NCBI GenBank assembly: GCA_026214975.1
Contig: CM047808.1
Span: forward strand, 64,196,583-64,260,582
Reading direction: 5' to 3'
From: Gentiana macrophylla
Lineage: Eukaryota; Streptophyta; Magnoliopsida; Gentianales; Gentianaceae
DNA length: 64,000 bases
Made by a program: the position numbers and the translations under genes. This document shows, piece after piece, positions 30,466-42,153 of the stretch (position 1 is its first letter; each line of letters begins with the position of its first letter). The notes below the pieces were generated by a model. The model made no database searches. It was given only the letters and a program-made list of their open reading frames with translations, and was not told the DNA's origin.

Positions 30466-31430
30466 CTTCATAAGTGAATTTTGCAATCCAGTTAATCAAG
30501 TAAAAACTCGAAACCTTAGCAAAATCTATTTTTTAACCGGTAGTGGACCGGATCGATTGTAGGTAGTGCTTGAGGAGTCCGAGGTCGAACCCACAGAGAT
30601 TGGCTTTGAGTACCACAGCCGACTTAGCACTCAGTTCAGGTCAACCAGAAAAATAGGACATTATAATATTGCATAAAAGAAAGATTATACTAAGCGGATT
30701 TCTTAACGATTAAAAGAGGTACAGCCGAACCACGATCCAGCGGATTACTCTACCCTCAAACAATTTACCCCGGGAGTGTGCTTTACCTTCCTTGCCTGAA
30801 CGATAAAAACTCCGTATTTGAAATGGACCTAATGACCAGGGTGTCAATCTAGTGCACAGGTAGGTGTCAAACTACCTTTTAAGCCAAAACGTCTACGGTC
30901 CCGAAACCCTGGTTCCCACACTTCGCCGCAACATACATTTATAAGCAAGGTGTGTGTGATGGTGAACTAGGTGATCAAGCTAGCTCAATTACGATTAGAG
31001 CAGGTTTCGTGATATAAATTATCGATTAGAACATTTTGTTACGTGCTACACTACCTCCTAGTTCATCTCCCTAATGGCGTTTCATCCGCTTTCACATAAT
31101 TCGGCTGTACGAAAGATTGAGCTACTCATTATCGAATTGAAACAATAAACGGTAAAGGAATTCATGATAAAAAAGATAAGAAAACAAGAAATCATACCCA
31201 CTTTATTCAAAGTTGATGAAGTACCAAAGTTGTGCTCAAAAAGATCAAATCTTGACGATCGAAATGTAACCGATTGATGTTGTAATGTATCTAATGTAAT
31301 AGAGGATCGAAAAATGAGAACAACGATATAAGGCACTTAATTCTACGCTTCTGGACGAAGGAAATCGCTCAAAAGAGGCTACAACTATCTAAAATCGGAA
31401 AAAGTCCGCTGAAGAAAACGTTTGAGGTGC

Positions 31431-31441
31431 CCTTTTATAGC
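31431..31441 (-). promoter_or_regulatory. LTR TATA box
   Basis: The minus strand reads GGCTATAAAAGG, in the expected position between the palindrome array (upstream) and the PBS about 970 bases downstream. Confidence 0.65.
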
Positions 31442-31459
31442 CTAGGGCAAAATTCAGCT

Positions 31460-31650
31460 TATCCGTACGGATAGTTCTTGATTCTCTAGATTATCCGTAC
31501 GGATGGGAAGCTATCCGTACGGATAAGTCTCTGCTGCTTCAGTCTATCTGTACGGATAAATGGCTATCCGTACGGATAAGTCTCTGTTCAATATTTTCAT
31601 ATCTATCTGAGAGTTGTCCTTATGGACAAACGTCTGTCCATACGGATAGA
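31460..31650. repeat. Array of 14-bp palindromes TATCCGTACGGATA in LTR promoter
   Basis: Copies at 31460-31473 (perfect), 31492-31505, 31512-31525 (perfect), 31545-31558 and 31565-31578 (perfect), plus two diverged copies at about 31616-31650. On the element's own strand the array ends about 20 bases upstream of the TATA box. Each copy is self-complementary and could bind a dimeric factor or form a cruciform. Confidence 0.9.
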
Positions 31651-31997
31651 TGCCTTAACTTCCAAAACATCACTTTTTCCATACATAGCCTTCGTTTCTT
31701 GCCTCGGACACGTCTAAACTCATAAATCATCGCTTTCCGGGCTCCCGACTCACCCAAATCCTGCATAAACATGGAAACAACAAGCAAACGCATAACCCTG
31801 CAAACTACGGGTGCTTAGGAAATGATTATAAAGTGCTAAAAATAGGCCGAGTTTACGGAAAAACCGACAGTTACTCGTCGTGCAAAGAAAACCTCATTAG
31901 ACCCATTATAGGGTCTAAATTCACCCGAAACATGCTAGAAACATGATAACCGTGGGTTAAACTGTATAGAAATGTACAGTAAAGTTGGTTCCCATCA

Positions 31998-33295
31998 AGA
32001 TCCATGACTATAGCCTTCAAGGATGAAAGCCACTCAATAGAGAGAAGATTTCAGGCTATTGCTGAGTACATTGATGAATAAAACATTGTTGTGAAAAGGC
32101 AATGTGACTTGATGTGCCAAACGAACATAAAATTAACCAACAATCTTGCAGGCCTTAGACAGCATGTCTCATAGGAAAATGAGTCTATGGCAATGGCCTT
32201 TGGCACACGGTTAGGCAGTGTGACCAAGAGTTATCCAATCATGACAAAAGATTCACATTCATTGAATCTAAATTAGACACTCTGATTGGTACAACTGAAG
32301 CTACAAATAGCATCTTATTGCAGCAAAGGGATGATGCTACCAAAAAGGGGGAAGGAGATGATAAGCCTGTAGGATCAACAGTTAGACCCCCAAATTTTAC
32401 TAAGGAACAACTAAGAGCAAGGGACAGAGAGATAAAAATCAGAAATGAAGCTGAAGAACAACTAAGAAAAGGTCAGGAGGAGAGGGAAAGGGCCACAAAT
32501 GAACCTTGTATTGGGTTCCCTCATCCCTTCAAAAGAAGAGATGATGACAGAGATAGATCTAGAAATCAGCAGAGATCTAGTCAACCAAGAGGATCTACAA
32601 GACCACATAGATCCAGCACCAGCAGAAGAAACAGCAATACAAGATATGGTAGTGAGAAAAGAACTTTCACTACTCATAGAAATAGACATGAATATGATGC
32701 TGAGGTACTGGAAAATGTGAGAGTGTTTTCAGAGCTCAAGATAGTCTGTATCCAAACAAACAGCAAGATGAAGCATGGGCAGATTGGCTCAGCTACTATG
32801 ATGAGAAGATGAGAGCTGATATGGCCAAAGTTTACAATGATGTCAAGAGAGTGTATGAATCCCTGAAGCAAAAAACTAGATCTGGCTCAACTAGCAGACC
32901 AAGTCAAGGTATACCCCTTACAGCAAAAGGACCAGAAGATCTATCCAGTAAACAACAGGAAGATTTCAACAACATGGTGAAATTCTTCAGTCCTAGGGGG
33001 AAGAATGGACCGTCCGGAACAATGGGCCCTATTTAAGAGTCTCAAATTTGCTGACTCGCACATTGCTGAAGCTAAAGATAGACTTGAAAAATACTTTGGA
33101 GAGCGAAAGGCTAATGAGACTATGCCAAACTTCCACAGATTCATCAACAAGAGAGTATTTCTTGGGATCATTGAACACACTACTATGGCATACTGGAAAT
33201 GGAAGTTCCCAGAAATTGACTGGAAAGACATGGAAGGGATTCAGACTACAAAGTTCAAGAGATACAAAGAGAACCTAAGGAAAATATAGTTGTAG
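31998..33295 (+). pseudogene. ORF3 C-terminal part of Sirevirus-like element C
   Basis: The recognisable frame from 32318 includes a coiled-coil-like part (IESKLDTLIGTTEATNSILLQQ just upstream in the same sense), similar to the C-terminal coiled coil of element B. A charged stretch (LRARDREIKIRNEAEEQLRK) and a strongly Arg/Ser-rich part (32560-32690) follow. A second open piece, 33005-33289, reads LKFADSHIAEAKDRLEKYFGE. Frameshifts separate the pieces. It lies directly upstream of a PPT and 3' LTR, so the gene was the last one of its element. Gag and pol of element C are absent from the window. Confidence 0.65.
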
Positions 33296-33423
33296 CATTC
33301 TGATTCTATCTTGAACTTACCTTTATTGCCCTTTCTGGATGAATAAAAGTTCCAAGTTTCATTCTTTTATAATTATGAAAATTTGCATACTTGTGTTCAG
33401 GCTTATGAGGGTTTTGGCATCAT

Positions 33424-33438
33424 CAAAAAAGGGGAAAT
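33424..33438 (+). other. Polypurine tract of element C
   Basis: CATCATCAAAAAAGGGGAAAT immediately precedes the LTR start TGTTAGGAAC. The pattern CATCATCAAAAAxGGGG before TGTTAGG is typical of Sirevirus and related copia elements. Confidence 0.85.
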
Positions 33439-34478
33439 TGTTAGGAACATTTTATTATATTTTGATGATGGCCATACTAGCTGTTATAACAAGCCTGAAA
33501 TATGTTAGAAATCAGTGAAGTACAAGTTCTCTTAGAAAATCAATGAAATCAAGAAAGCAGTGAACTAGAAAAGTGCACTGTCTGCCGACTGAGTAAAAAA
33601 AACAGTGAAGGAAGATCTAATCAGCTAAGTCAGCAGGAACACTTAACCAGTCAAGCAACAGTCAAGTGAAGGATCAGCTGAATAAGGTGTAACTTCTATA
33701 CTTATTCAGAACGTTTGAATGAAATTAATGGGGAATCAATAATTAAATCAAGGATTATTCTCCACAGTAAATAGCCAACGGACTGAAATTCAAATCAAGG
33801 ATTATCAAGGCTATAAATAGAAGGCATTGAGAGACAGGAAAAACAACGATTGTAATTCTGAAAAATAAGCAGAAACTCTATCAATTTGAAAATCCTTCTA
33901 TTTGAACTTAAAAGACACATCTAGAGATCAACTCAGCAATCAGAGCTCAAATTCCACATCAAGCACTGAGATTTATAAACAAAATCTATGAATCCAACTC
34001 ACACTAGTCAAGCAACTGAATCAGAGCCATCTGAGAAGGAGTTGTGTTTGTGATAGCTACTGAAGGATTTGTTCTCAAGGAGCAGTGTTGAAGACTAAGT
34101 TACTGAAGCTTTTGAAGCCAAGGAGTGATAGTCTTGTAGATTGTGAAGCTTGTGTAGCCATGTAAAATCTTGCTATTGTATCAGTGAAAACAATAGTGAA
34201 TTCCTCCAATCATCACAGGAGAATAGTGGATTAAGGGATTACACCACCCTAAACCACTATAAACCTTTGTGTCTATTTACTTTCAGCACTTTACTTTACT
34301 TTACTGCACTTACTGTATAATTTATACCCTATGTGTGCATATTCTACTTTGAAACAATATTAAAAGAAGGGACTTATCCACTGCCCAAAAGCTTTTAAAA
34401 CAAGAATTTTTTTTGAAACTCCAGTATAGTCATTCACCCCCTCCCTGACTATACTTTTACCCTTCTCTAAGACCAACA
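33439..34478 (+). repeat. 3' LTR of Sirevirus-like element C, 1040 bp
   Basis: It starts TGTTAGGAACATTTTATTATATTTTGATGATG after a PPT and ends AAGACCAACA. TATAAATAG lies at 33812-33820. The polyadenylation side contains GATTACACCACC and TTCACCCCC blocks shared with the LTRs at 1 and 61193. The next five bases (TAATC) would be its target duplication; the left copy is not in view. Confidence 0.85.
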
Positions 34479-35516
34479 TAATCGTATGTCACCGTCAGAA
34501 GGACACTGACATCTGACATGCAGGACCACCAACGTCTAAAAGGATTAAAATACAAATGCTGGAATATTACGTATACATAGAGCAGTTATCATTCAAGAAA
34601 AAAATGCGGAGTTCATAAGATTTATATTCAAGCATTGAATAAGATTAAGGGGAAAGAAGTTTTAACAAGAACTCGATAAGTTCATATTGCAAGATCCAGA
34701 AATTCTTAAAGTGTTCAGATCATTCAAGATTTATTCAAGACACTCAAATACTTGAAGAAAAAAAGCTTATTACACTTATCATACATATCAAGATCAAACT
34801 CAATCACAGAACAACTCAACTTTGATTTTATCAAAGGTTAAGACTGTGAAACACCTTGGTGGTGTGAAGGATAGATGAGAAGCAGTCAGGAAGACTATGT
34901 TTGCGGTGGAGCTGGTGAAGAGGCAATTCAACCCTTCAAGGTCCAGTGAGGCAGTCGGAGAAGCATCAATTCTACCTGTTATCCAAGTGTTAGATTGTAA
35001 AGCTAGGGACTAATGAAGGAGAATCAACTAGGACTTTTTGTAACTGTGTAACCTTAAGAAGACTAGTGGAAATTTTCCTCCTACATGCATCACAGGGGAA
35101 GAGTGGACTGACAAGATTACACCACCTGGAACCACTATAAAAAATTTATTTTTTATTTAAGCACTTACTTACAACATTTTATATCTAGTATTTAATTTGT
35201 GTTTGTGTAATTGGTTACTTTATTCCATACTTAGTTTTACACAAACTCAGTTAACACCAGCTACTAAGTTCACACGGCATATTTCAAAGAAAATCAACAA
35301 ACTGATGAAACATATTTAATAAAAGGCTTTAGAAATATTTTCCGATGCATTTAACTCAGTTCTCTTAAGAATTCAGTGGACGGATTAAAAGCTGAGTTAT
35401 CTGAACTCCAAATTCTTTTAAGCTGAAGTCTTAACTTAAAAGAAATTTTATTAGGACAAATTTATTCACCCCCTCATCCCTTAAAACTTGTCTCAAGCCT
35501 TTCCAAGAGACCAACA
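34479..35516 (+). repeat. Sirevirus-like LTR, right part only
   Basis: Related to the LTRs at 1-1002 and 61193-63006 (shared ATTTTATCAAAGGTT, GACTGTGAAACACC, ATTACACCACCTGGAACC), ending CCAAGAGACCAACA. Its left part is cut by the abutting 3' LTR of element C at 34478. No PBS follows, so it is either a 3' LTR or a solo LTR. Confidence 0.8.
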
Positions 35517-35545
35517 TAATATATTGTCATTGGAGATTTTACAGA

Positions 35546-36356
35546 TGTTAAGGGACAAATTCATAGTTATTATTATAACTTTTTACCCCACTTTTGATAT
35601 CATTTTGAGCATTATTATATCATTTCGAGTCATAAATTCCTTAGATTTATCTAAGTATGTTAGTAGTAATAATTATGTAAAATATCGTATTTTTATAAGT
35701 TTTGTACCGGTTTAGTAACCGGAGAGTCGTGTCGGATTTACGCTTGGTATTTTGTGCTTTATTGCAGAATTATAGGTTGACCAAGATTCCGAGTAACGAT
35801 ATATTTTGAGGCCTAAAAGATGGATTTTGAGGGAAAGAAGAAGATGCCACGAGTTTACGAGTTAAACGAATCATTTTGTCCAACGCACTTCTACCGTAAC
35901 CTGTTTTTCGATGGAAATTTGACCCGACTTAGAAGCATTTTCAGGGGAAGAGTTCTTGACGAAAGTCGTAGATATTTAAATGTTCTTTCCGACGCATTTT
36001 GAATCACGTCAATCGGAGGTCTACAACTCATGTTATGAATTTTTTACCGAACAGCTGATATCTCGGGACGAATCGGAGATATTTTGGCGCAAATTGTTGC
36101 ATGTTACTTGCAATGATTCCTCCCCAACAAACTCCACATGCTAATACATGACTCACCACCTTCACATGCTAAAGTCATCATCACCTTCACATGCTTTTGG
36201 TGATTCACCACTTCTCCCCAAATACACCTCCTCATATATCTCTCCCTATATAAACTCCACCATCTCCATTGATCTTCCTTGCCCCTTTCTTGGCCAACTT
36301 TGGCCGCCCTCTCCTTCCTCCCATCCTTCTTCTTATTTTATTATGTTTTGGGGCCT

Positions 36357-36438
<82 letters not shown>

Positions 36439-36631
36439 GTCGATGTAATAATACGACTAGTTATCATTTTCATATATATATATGTATCTATTTATGTATT
36501 TATATATATAATATATATATGTTGTTATAATATCGTTTTCATTTCTATTTTTCGTTTTGTTTCTTTTCTTTATTGTCTTTTATATATCTATATATATACG
36601 CTATATATATATATATCTATATACTTATATA

Positions 36632-36708
<77 letters not shown>

Positions 36709-37402
36709 ATATATGTATTTATATTTCGTTGTTATTTTCGTTGTCATGAGTGGTTAAGGCTCGGTGCTAGGACCACCCTTGTGAAGCCACCCTCATCAGA
36801 TTAAATAAGGATTTATGCATTTATTCGTAAGATTTCTTGTTCTTCCTTCATGTTTAGACTTGTTTAAAGTGTAATGTAGTGTTGCATCTTTGTTGAATTT
36901 AGAAACACGAAAGTTGATAAATTCGTCGATTACCGTGAAGGAGAATGATGATATTTTCCGAACATACGAAAGTTGAGGGAGAATGTTGTTAGATTAGGAT
37001 TTTATATCCAAATCTTTGTTTCGTAAAATCTTTAGTTGTACCCTGTGGTAAACTAATCAACGGGCGCTAAATCCGAAAGAGAAAGTACCGCCTCTTTAGC
37101 AGATTATTAATCCAAGACTTACAAATGAATGTGTCTTTCTTGTTAATTTCGGTGGGATGGTGGAACAATGGTGCGTCTTAGTTGTTTTAATTATTATTTT
37201 TGATTTGTTCACTTTGGTATTTACAAACCACTTATCTCTTGGGTTCGACCTCGTACTCTGTAGCTATCCTAACAATTGATCCGGTACTCTCTTTGGTTAG
37301 AGAGTTAGTTTACCCACGGTTGTTTTGAGTCTTTTATAAATTTAAATTTTGAAGGGTAGATTTTTCACTCAACAGATTAGTTGACGTGTTTTTCTCTCAA
37401 CA
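35546..37402 (+). repeat. 5' LTR of Athila-like element, 1857 bp
   Basis: Begins TGTTAAGGGACAAATTC and ends TCTCTCAACA. Holds TATATAAA at 36247-36254 and two long (AT)n runs (36359-36432 and about 36635-36706). Long Tyr/Ile reading frames across these runs are artefacts. It is about 400 bases longer than the 3' LTR. Confidence 0.92.
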
Positions 37403-37408
37403 TAATTT

Positions 37409-37424
37409 TGGCGCCGTTGCCGGG
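37409..37424 (+). other. Primer-binding site, Athila type
   Basis: TGGCGCCGTTGCCGGG begins six bases after the LTR end. This is the tRNA-Asp-type PBS of Athila/Tat gypsy elements. Confidence 0.92.
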
Positions 37425-37588
37425 ATAAGTGTGCTATTTGTAATATCTTCGTGTGTGTGTTTTTCTTTTTTTTTGTTTTCAATTTTAGTAAAAAAGAAAA
37501 TAATAAAAAAACTCACTCGGTAATTACCGAGAGAAAAAAATATTATTGTTTTCTTGTTGTTTTACGAGATCTTGCAGTTTGAGCTTAA

Positions 37589-38407
37589 GTGGATGGATTT
37601 TTCAATCAATATTACTCACCCGAACAACAATACCCTTACCAATCTCAGGCTCTCGAACCATGTTATCAACAACAAAGATATGGCGAGCCTCGGTATCAAC
37701 AAAGCAGAGTAACCAGGATTTTTGGTCCTATAATTGCCTTAGTGCATACCAGGACCGAATTATGGTTATTCAAGTTATGAACCACAATATTATGAGGTTG
37801 TCCAAACTCGGTACTTATCAAGATTACGGTGTTCATACTCAACGCGTTGATAGCTTCACCCATATTCGACCACTTGATCAATGTCGGAATGGCAAGAAGC
37901 CTACTACTCACCCTCGATGAATCGGAAGTCGGTATGATCGAGTTGTTCCGTGCCACAAGAAAGTTTTACCAACAGTCAAATGGAACAACTAGATCGATTT
38001 GAACAAATCTTGCAAAACATGCAAGAGTTCAATATAAGTGCTGTATCCGCCATAAAAAATCTTCAAGAGAGGGTGGTGCAGTTGATTGAAATAATGGGGT
38101 TCGAGCAGGAAAAACGAGCAGGTACAATAGAGGTGGTTAAGGATGAGGAGGTACTCATTGAAGAAGTTCAGGATGAGAATGAGGTTGATGATTCAATTTC
38201 CTATAAGACGAGTTAGTGAAGCACGCATCCATTGACACTTGTTTAGCTATTGAGGACGATTTCAGCGATGAGTATGATAAACAAGTGTTCATGGGTAGTT
38301 GGGATGAGGAAGAATTCAATAAACTATCTGCAACTTGGACTAATGAGGAGTGGATAGAATTTTTAGAAGAGATTGACAAGGAAAGTTCGATTACCACAAG
38401 GTGGTAG
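37589..38407 (+). pseudogene. Residual open frames of the non-autonomous element
   Basis: Three short frames follow the PBS. 37589-37780 is Gln/Tyr/Pro-rich (NQYYSPEQQYPYQSQ). 37950-38216 is an 88-codon frame with a heptad-like helix (FEQILQNMQEFNISAVSAIK) and an acidic end. 38216-38407 is an acidic 63-codon frame (WDEEEFNKLSATWTNEEW) that overlaps the previous stop by one base. The helix followed by an acidic region may derive from an Athila-type gag, but no domain is recognised. They may be degenerate remnants or encode a small protein of the element. Confidence 0.35.
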
Positions 38408-40373
38408 GAAAGAAGATGAGGAGAGGCATGTGATATGCCCAGATTTGCAAAGAGAGATGAGGCCCCCTCTGCTGGGAGGCCATGATGTGAGCCCTTATAA
38501 TAAGCTTGGAAATCTAGAGCCACCGGGAGAGTTGTTTGTGTACTCCCGATGAATGAACTTTATGGAATGTCAAAGAAGATGGTTCAACAGCTTGATAAAA
38601 GAAGACTCTATGGCTGGGAGGAGTTGGCATCGAGGACTAAAAGTGGTACGTTTCTAGACAATTTAATTTTTGTGGTTCTCGCATTGTTAATTTTTCTTAA
38701 GCTATTGATCTTCTTGAGTTCGGATTTTGGTTGATGATTTGTAATTAGTCGAGCCAACGACGTAAAACAAAAGCGCTTGGGGGGAGGCAACCCCGCCTTA
38801 ATAAAATCGTGTGAAATAATAATAATAATAATAATTTGGATAAGACTAGTTTTAATGAAATTGTAGAATCTGTATGGAAGATTAACACTAAGCACAACTA
38901 AGTCTCATGATGAATGTTTGAATATCATTTAAAGGGAACGATTAGGTGGTTATCCGAAAATCCCGAGGTATAACAAAGATAAAATTCAAATGCTTCATTT
39001 CTTGGACTTAGGTTGTTAAACCCTTGAGGATCGGGTATAAAAGACTCAATACTTTTTCGTACATTTCATTTTATAGTCTGTTTCCAATATGAATTTATGC
39101 CTTGATCATGATATATATATACGTTTGATGCTTTCTATTTGCCTATCGAATTTTCTCGACGTGATGGGCCATTTTCTTATTATTCCCATATTCCTATTCG
39201 ATGTTTTGGCACGAGGACCATGTCCCGTGTTTGCTTTGTTTTGGTTGTTTTTATATAGGAATTCGGTCGTGCTTTCATCATATTTATTACGGGATTCGTA
39301 GCACCTTTCGCCGGGTTTATAAGCTAAGTCTTCTCTCTATCTCATTCACATACTTGGGACACTACTGAGTTCGTAAGTGGGGGTAGAGTCGGGATTGGTC
39401 TAGAAAAGGCATGAAGTGTTTCATTTTGTATCAGAAAATCCCTTAGTTTTCGATTTTTTTTCGAACATTAATGCGTTGATTAAAATAAATTGTATAAGGC
39501 ATATATTTCATGTATTTGAAGATGTAATGATGAATTTGGATATGTATAACCAATGTGAACTGTAAGTGCATTGTAATTCCAAATATATTTGTGTAACATG
39601 ACTTCTTTCACGTAAGCCTTTGATAATGAAGCAAAAATTTTAAACTGTATCCATTTAGTATCCTAGTGGTTATTCGAGAGATTTGCAGTAATTTAGTACC
39701 TAACTTCGAACGTGTAATTGTGAATATCTCAAGGTGCAATGTGATAAAAGAATATCAAACTAAGTTGAATTATATTTATGTCGGTTGTAGCTACCAATGA
39801 TTTGAGTGCGTATAGGTGTTATCACGAAACGTCTATATCACAATGAGGTTTAAAAGCTCCATTCGCTTTAATGATAGTAGTCCAAACTAGGGTGTTATCA
39901 CGAAACGCCCTATTCTTTGGGAATGAAGGCATATGCTACAAATGTGAAAAAAAAATTCATGAAAAAAAAGAAGAAAAAAATAACAATAAGGAAATTTGGT
40001 TAAGCATGGTTGAAAACTTAGTTATCTTCTGACTATCCCTAGTATAAACTGAATTATATGCTTTAGGGATTATCCTAATAAGTACATGGGAGGATGTTGT
40101 GTGGAATATTCATCGCTTATACCTAGGAAAGTCATTAGACTGCCTCGAATGGATATTTTTGCGTATTGCTTGAATTATTCAAGAGAGGATAGTGGAAATT
40201 GAAAAGGCTTGTCACACACACACACTCTGTTATACATTTATATTGAGGTTAACATGTGGTTATGATTTAAAAGGTTGCATCATCTGGTTGTCCTTTACAT
40301 CTTATCTTCATGAATTTATCCCTTATTCATTTTTATTTTATCGCTTGTTTTGCTCGAGGACGATCAAAAGCTA
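38408..40373 (+). other. Non-coding 3' internal region of Athila-like element
   Basis: Contains the conserved block at 38750-38795, an (AAT)n run at about 38816-38834, GGACCATGTCCCGTG at 39216-39230 and GCCGGGTTTATAAGCTAAGTC at 39310-39330. The last two have counterparts on the opposite strand in the element at 25271-31997. Short frames (39089-39301 and others) are hydrophobic and unrecognised. Confidence 0.65.
38750..38795 (+). other. Conserved non-coding block of Athila-like elements (second copy)
   Basis: GAGCCAACGACG, AAACAAAAGCGCTTGG and GGGGAGGCAACCCC. See the minus-strand copy at 26332-26380. Confidence 0.8.
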
Positions 40374-40382
40374 AGTGGGGGG
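40374..40382 (+). other. Polypurine tract
   Basis: AAGTGGGGGG lies a few bases before the 3' LTR start TGTTAAGGG. Confidence 0.8.
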
Positions 40383-40386
40383 TTGT

Positions 40387-41846
40387 TGTTAAGGGTCAAA
40401 TTCATAGTTATTATTATAACTTTTTACCCCACTTCTGATATCATTTTGAGCATTATTATATCATTTCGAGTCATAAATTCCTTAGATTTATCTAAGTATG
40501 TTAGTAGTATTAATTATGTAAAATATCGTATTTTTATAAGTTTTGTACCGGTTTAGTAACCGGACAGTCGTGTCGGATTTACGCTTGGTATTTTGTGCTT
40601 TATTGCAGAATTATAGGTTGACCAAGATTCCGAGTAACAATATATTTTGAGGCCTAAAAGATGGATTTTGAGGGAAAGAAGAAGATGCCACGAGTTTACG
40701 AGTTAAACGAATCAATTTTGTCCAACGCACTTCTACCGTAACCTGTTTTTCGATGGCAATTTGACCCGACTTAGAGGCATTTTCAGGGGAAGTGTTCTTG
40801 ACGAAAGTCGTAGATATTTAAATGTGCTTTCCGACGCATTTTGAATCACGTCAATTGGAGGTCTACAACTCAAGTTATGAATTTTTTACCGAACAGCTGA
40901 TATCTCGGGACGAATCGGAGATATTTTGATGTAATAACACGACTAGTTATCGTTTCATATATATATATGTATCTATTTATGTATTTATATATATAATATA
41001 TATATGTTGTTATAATATCGTTTTCATTTCTGTTTTTCGTTTTGTTTCTTTTCTTTATTGTCTTTTATGTATCTATATATATACGCTTATATATATATAT
41101 CTATATACTTATATACTTATATATATATATATATATATATGTATCTATATATGTATTTATATTTCGTTGTTATTTTCGTTGTCATGAGTGGTTAAGGCTC
41201 GGTGCTAGGACCACCCTTGTGAAGCCACCCTCATCAGATTAAATAAGGATTTATGCATTTATTCGTAAGATTTCTTGTTCTTCCTTCATGTTTAGACATG
41301 TTTAAAGTGTAATGTAGTGTTGCATGTTTGTTGAATTTAGAAACACGAAAGTTGATAAATTAAATCGATTACCATGAAGGAGAATGATGATATTTTCGAA
41401 CATACGAAAGTTGAGGGAGAATGTTGTTAGATTAGGATTTTATATCCAAATCTTTGTTTCAGTAAAATCTTTAGTTGTACCTGTGTGGTAAACTAATCAA
41501 CGGGCGCTAAATCCGAAAGAGAAAGTACCGCCTCTTTAGCGAGAATATTAATCCAAGACTTACAAATGAATGTGTCTTTCTTGTTAATTTCGGTGGGATG
41601 GTGGAACAATGGTGCGTCTTAGTTGTTTTAATTATTATTTTTGTCTTTGTTCACTTTGGTATTTACAAACCACTTATCTCTTGGGTTCGACCTCGTACTC
41701 TGTAGCTATCCTAACAATTGATCCGGCATCTCTGCTTTGGTTAGAGAGTTAGTTTACCCATGGTTGTTTTTTTAGTCTTTTATAAATTTAAATTTTGAAG
41801 GTAGATTTTTCGCTCAACAGTTAGTTGACGTGTTTTTCTCTCAACA
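40387..41846 (+). repeat. 3' LTR of Athila-like element, 1460 bp, promoter deleted
   Basis: Aligns with the 5' LTR throughout except that about 355 bases, corresponding to 36087-36442 (with TATA box and one AT run), are missing at about 40928. The second AT run is also much shorter. Confidence 0.92.
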
Positions 41847-41851
41847 ACAGA

Positions 41852-42150
41852 CTTTGGCAATTTCTTACGCAATTGCTCCTTCTACTGCAATTGTTCTAGG
41901 TTACAACATATGAGTATTTATAATCACTAATCCCAAGACTTAGCCACCATAACGACATACTAGCAAATTGACAAAAATACCAAAGACGTGAACTCAACTC
42001 AACTGACTCCACCAAACATAACCTATTGACTTTTCTCGGCTTACTCAGCTCTATTTAGTTTGTTTTGTGTAGTAATCCTATCCGTTTACTTTTGGTCTAC
42101 TTAGTACTCAGATCTACTTACTTTTGGTTGGCTTATTCAGCTAAGATAAG
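41852..42150. other. Non-coding flank of gypsy pol
   Basis: AT-rich sequence on the right side of the Athila-like insertion, with repeated CTTACT/CTCAGCT words. No gene or LTR boundary is recognised. It is probably the 3' end of the minus-strand gypsy element. Confidence 0.35.
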
Positions 42151-42153
42151 AGG

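Larger units (their letters stand above)
25271..31997 (-). mobile_element. Athila-like Ty3/gypsy element, minus orientation, truncated at its 3' end
   Basis: On the minus strand the order is 5' LTR (31997-30475), PBS, gag (30285-27988), gag-protease end (27681-26593), a conserved non-coding block (26380-26332), palindromes, and a small frame (25528-25286). RT, RNase H, integrase and a 3' LTR are absent. The left junction with copia LARD sequence is about 25270; its exact base is uncertain. Confidence 0.75.
30475..31997 (-). repeat. 5' LTR of Athila-like element, 1523 bp
   Basis: On the minus strand it starts TGATGGGAACCAACTTTAC at 31997 and ends AAAATTCA at 30475, giving TG...CA ends. A TATA box (GGCTATAAAAGG) lies at 31441-31430, just downstream of the palindrome array. 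The 31082-31336 frame inside is not a recognisable protein. The right flank (31998 onward) is Sirevirus ORF3 sequence, so the element inserted in Sirevirus C or was joined to it. Confidence 0.75.
35546..41846 (+). mobile_element. Athila-like non-autonomous gypsy element, complete, 6.3 kb
   Basis: Two LTRs (35546-37402 and 40387-41846) bound an internal region with PBS and PPT. The whole is flanked by a perfect 5-bp duplication ACAGA (35541-35545 and 41847-41851). No protease, RT or integrase is encoded in the ~3 kb internal region, so it must have moved using proteins from a coding relative. Confidence 0.92.

Noticed and set aside
36148..36804. 218-codon frame with long Tyr/Ile stretches (also 36557-36757 and 41042-41242), possible membrane protein
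   Set aside because: It is the translation of (AT)n runs inside an LTR; the copy in the other LTR has a different length.
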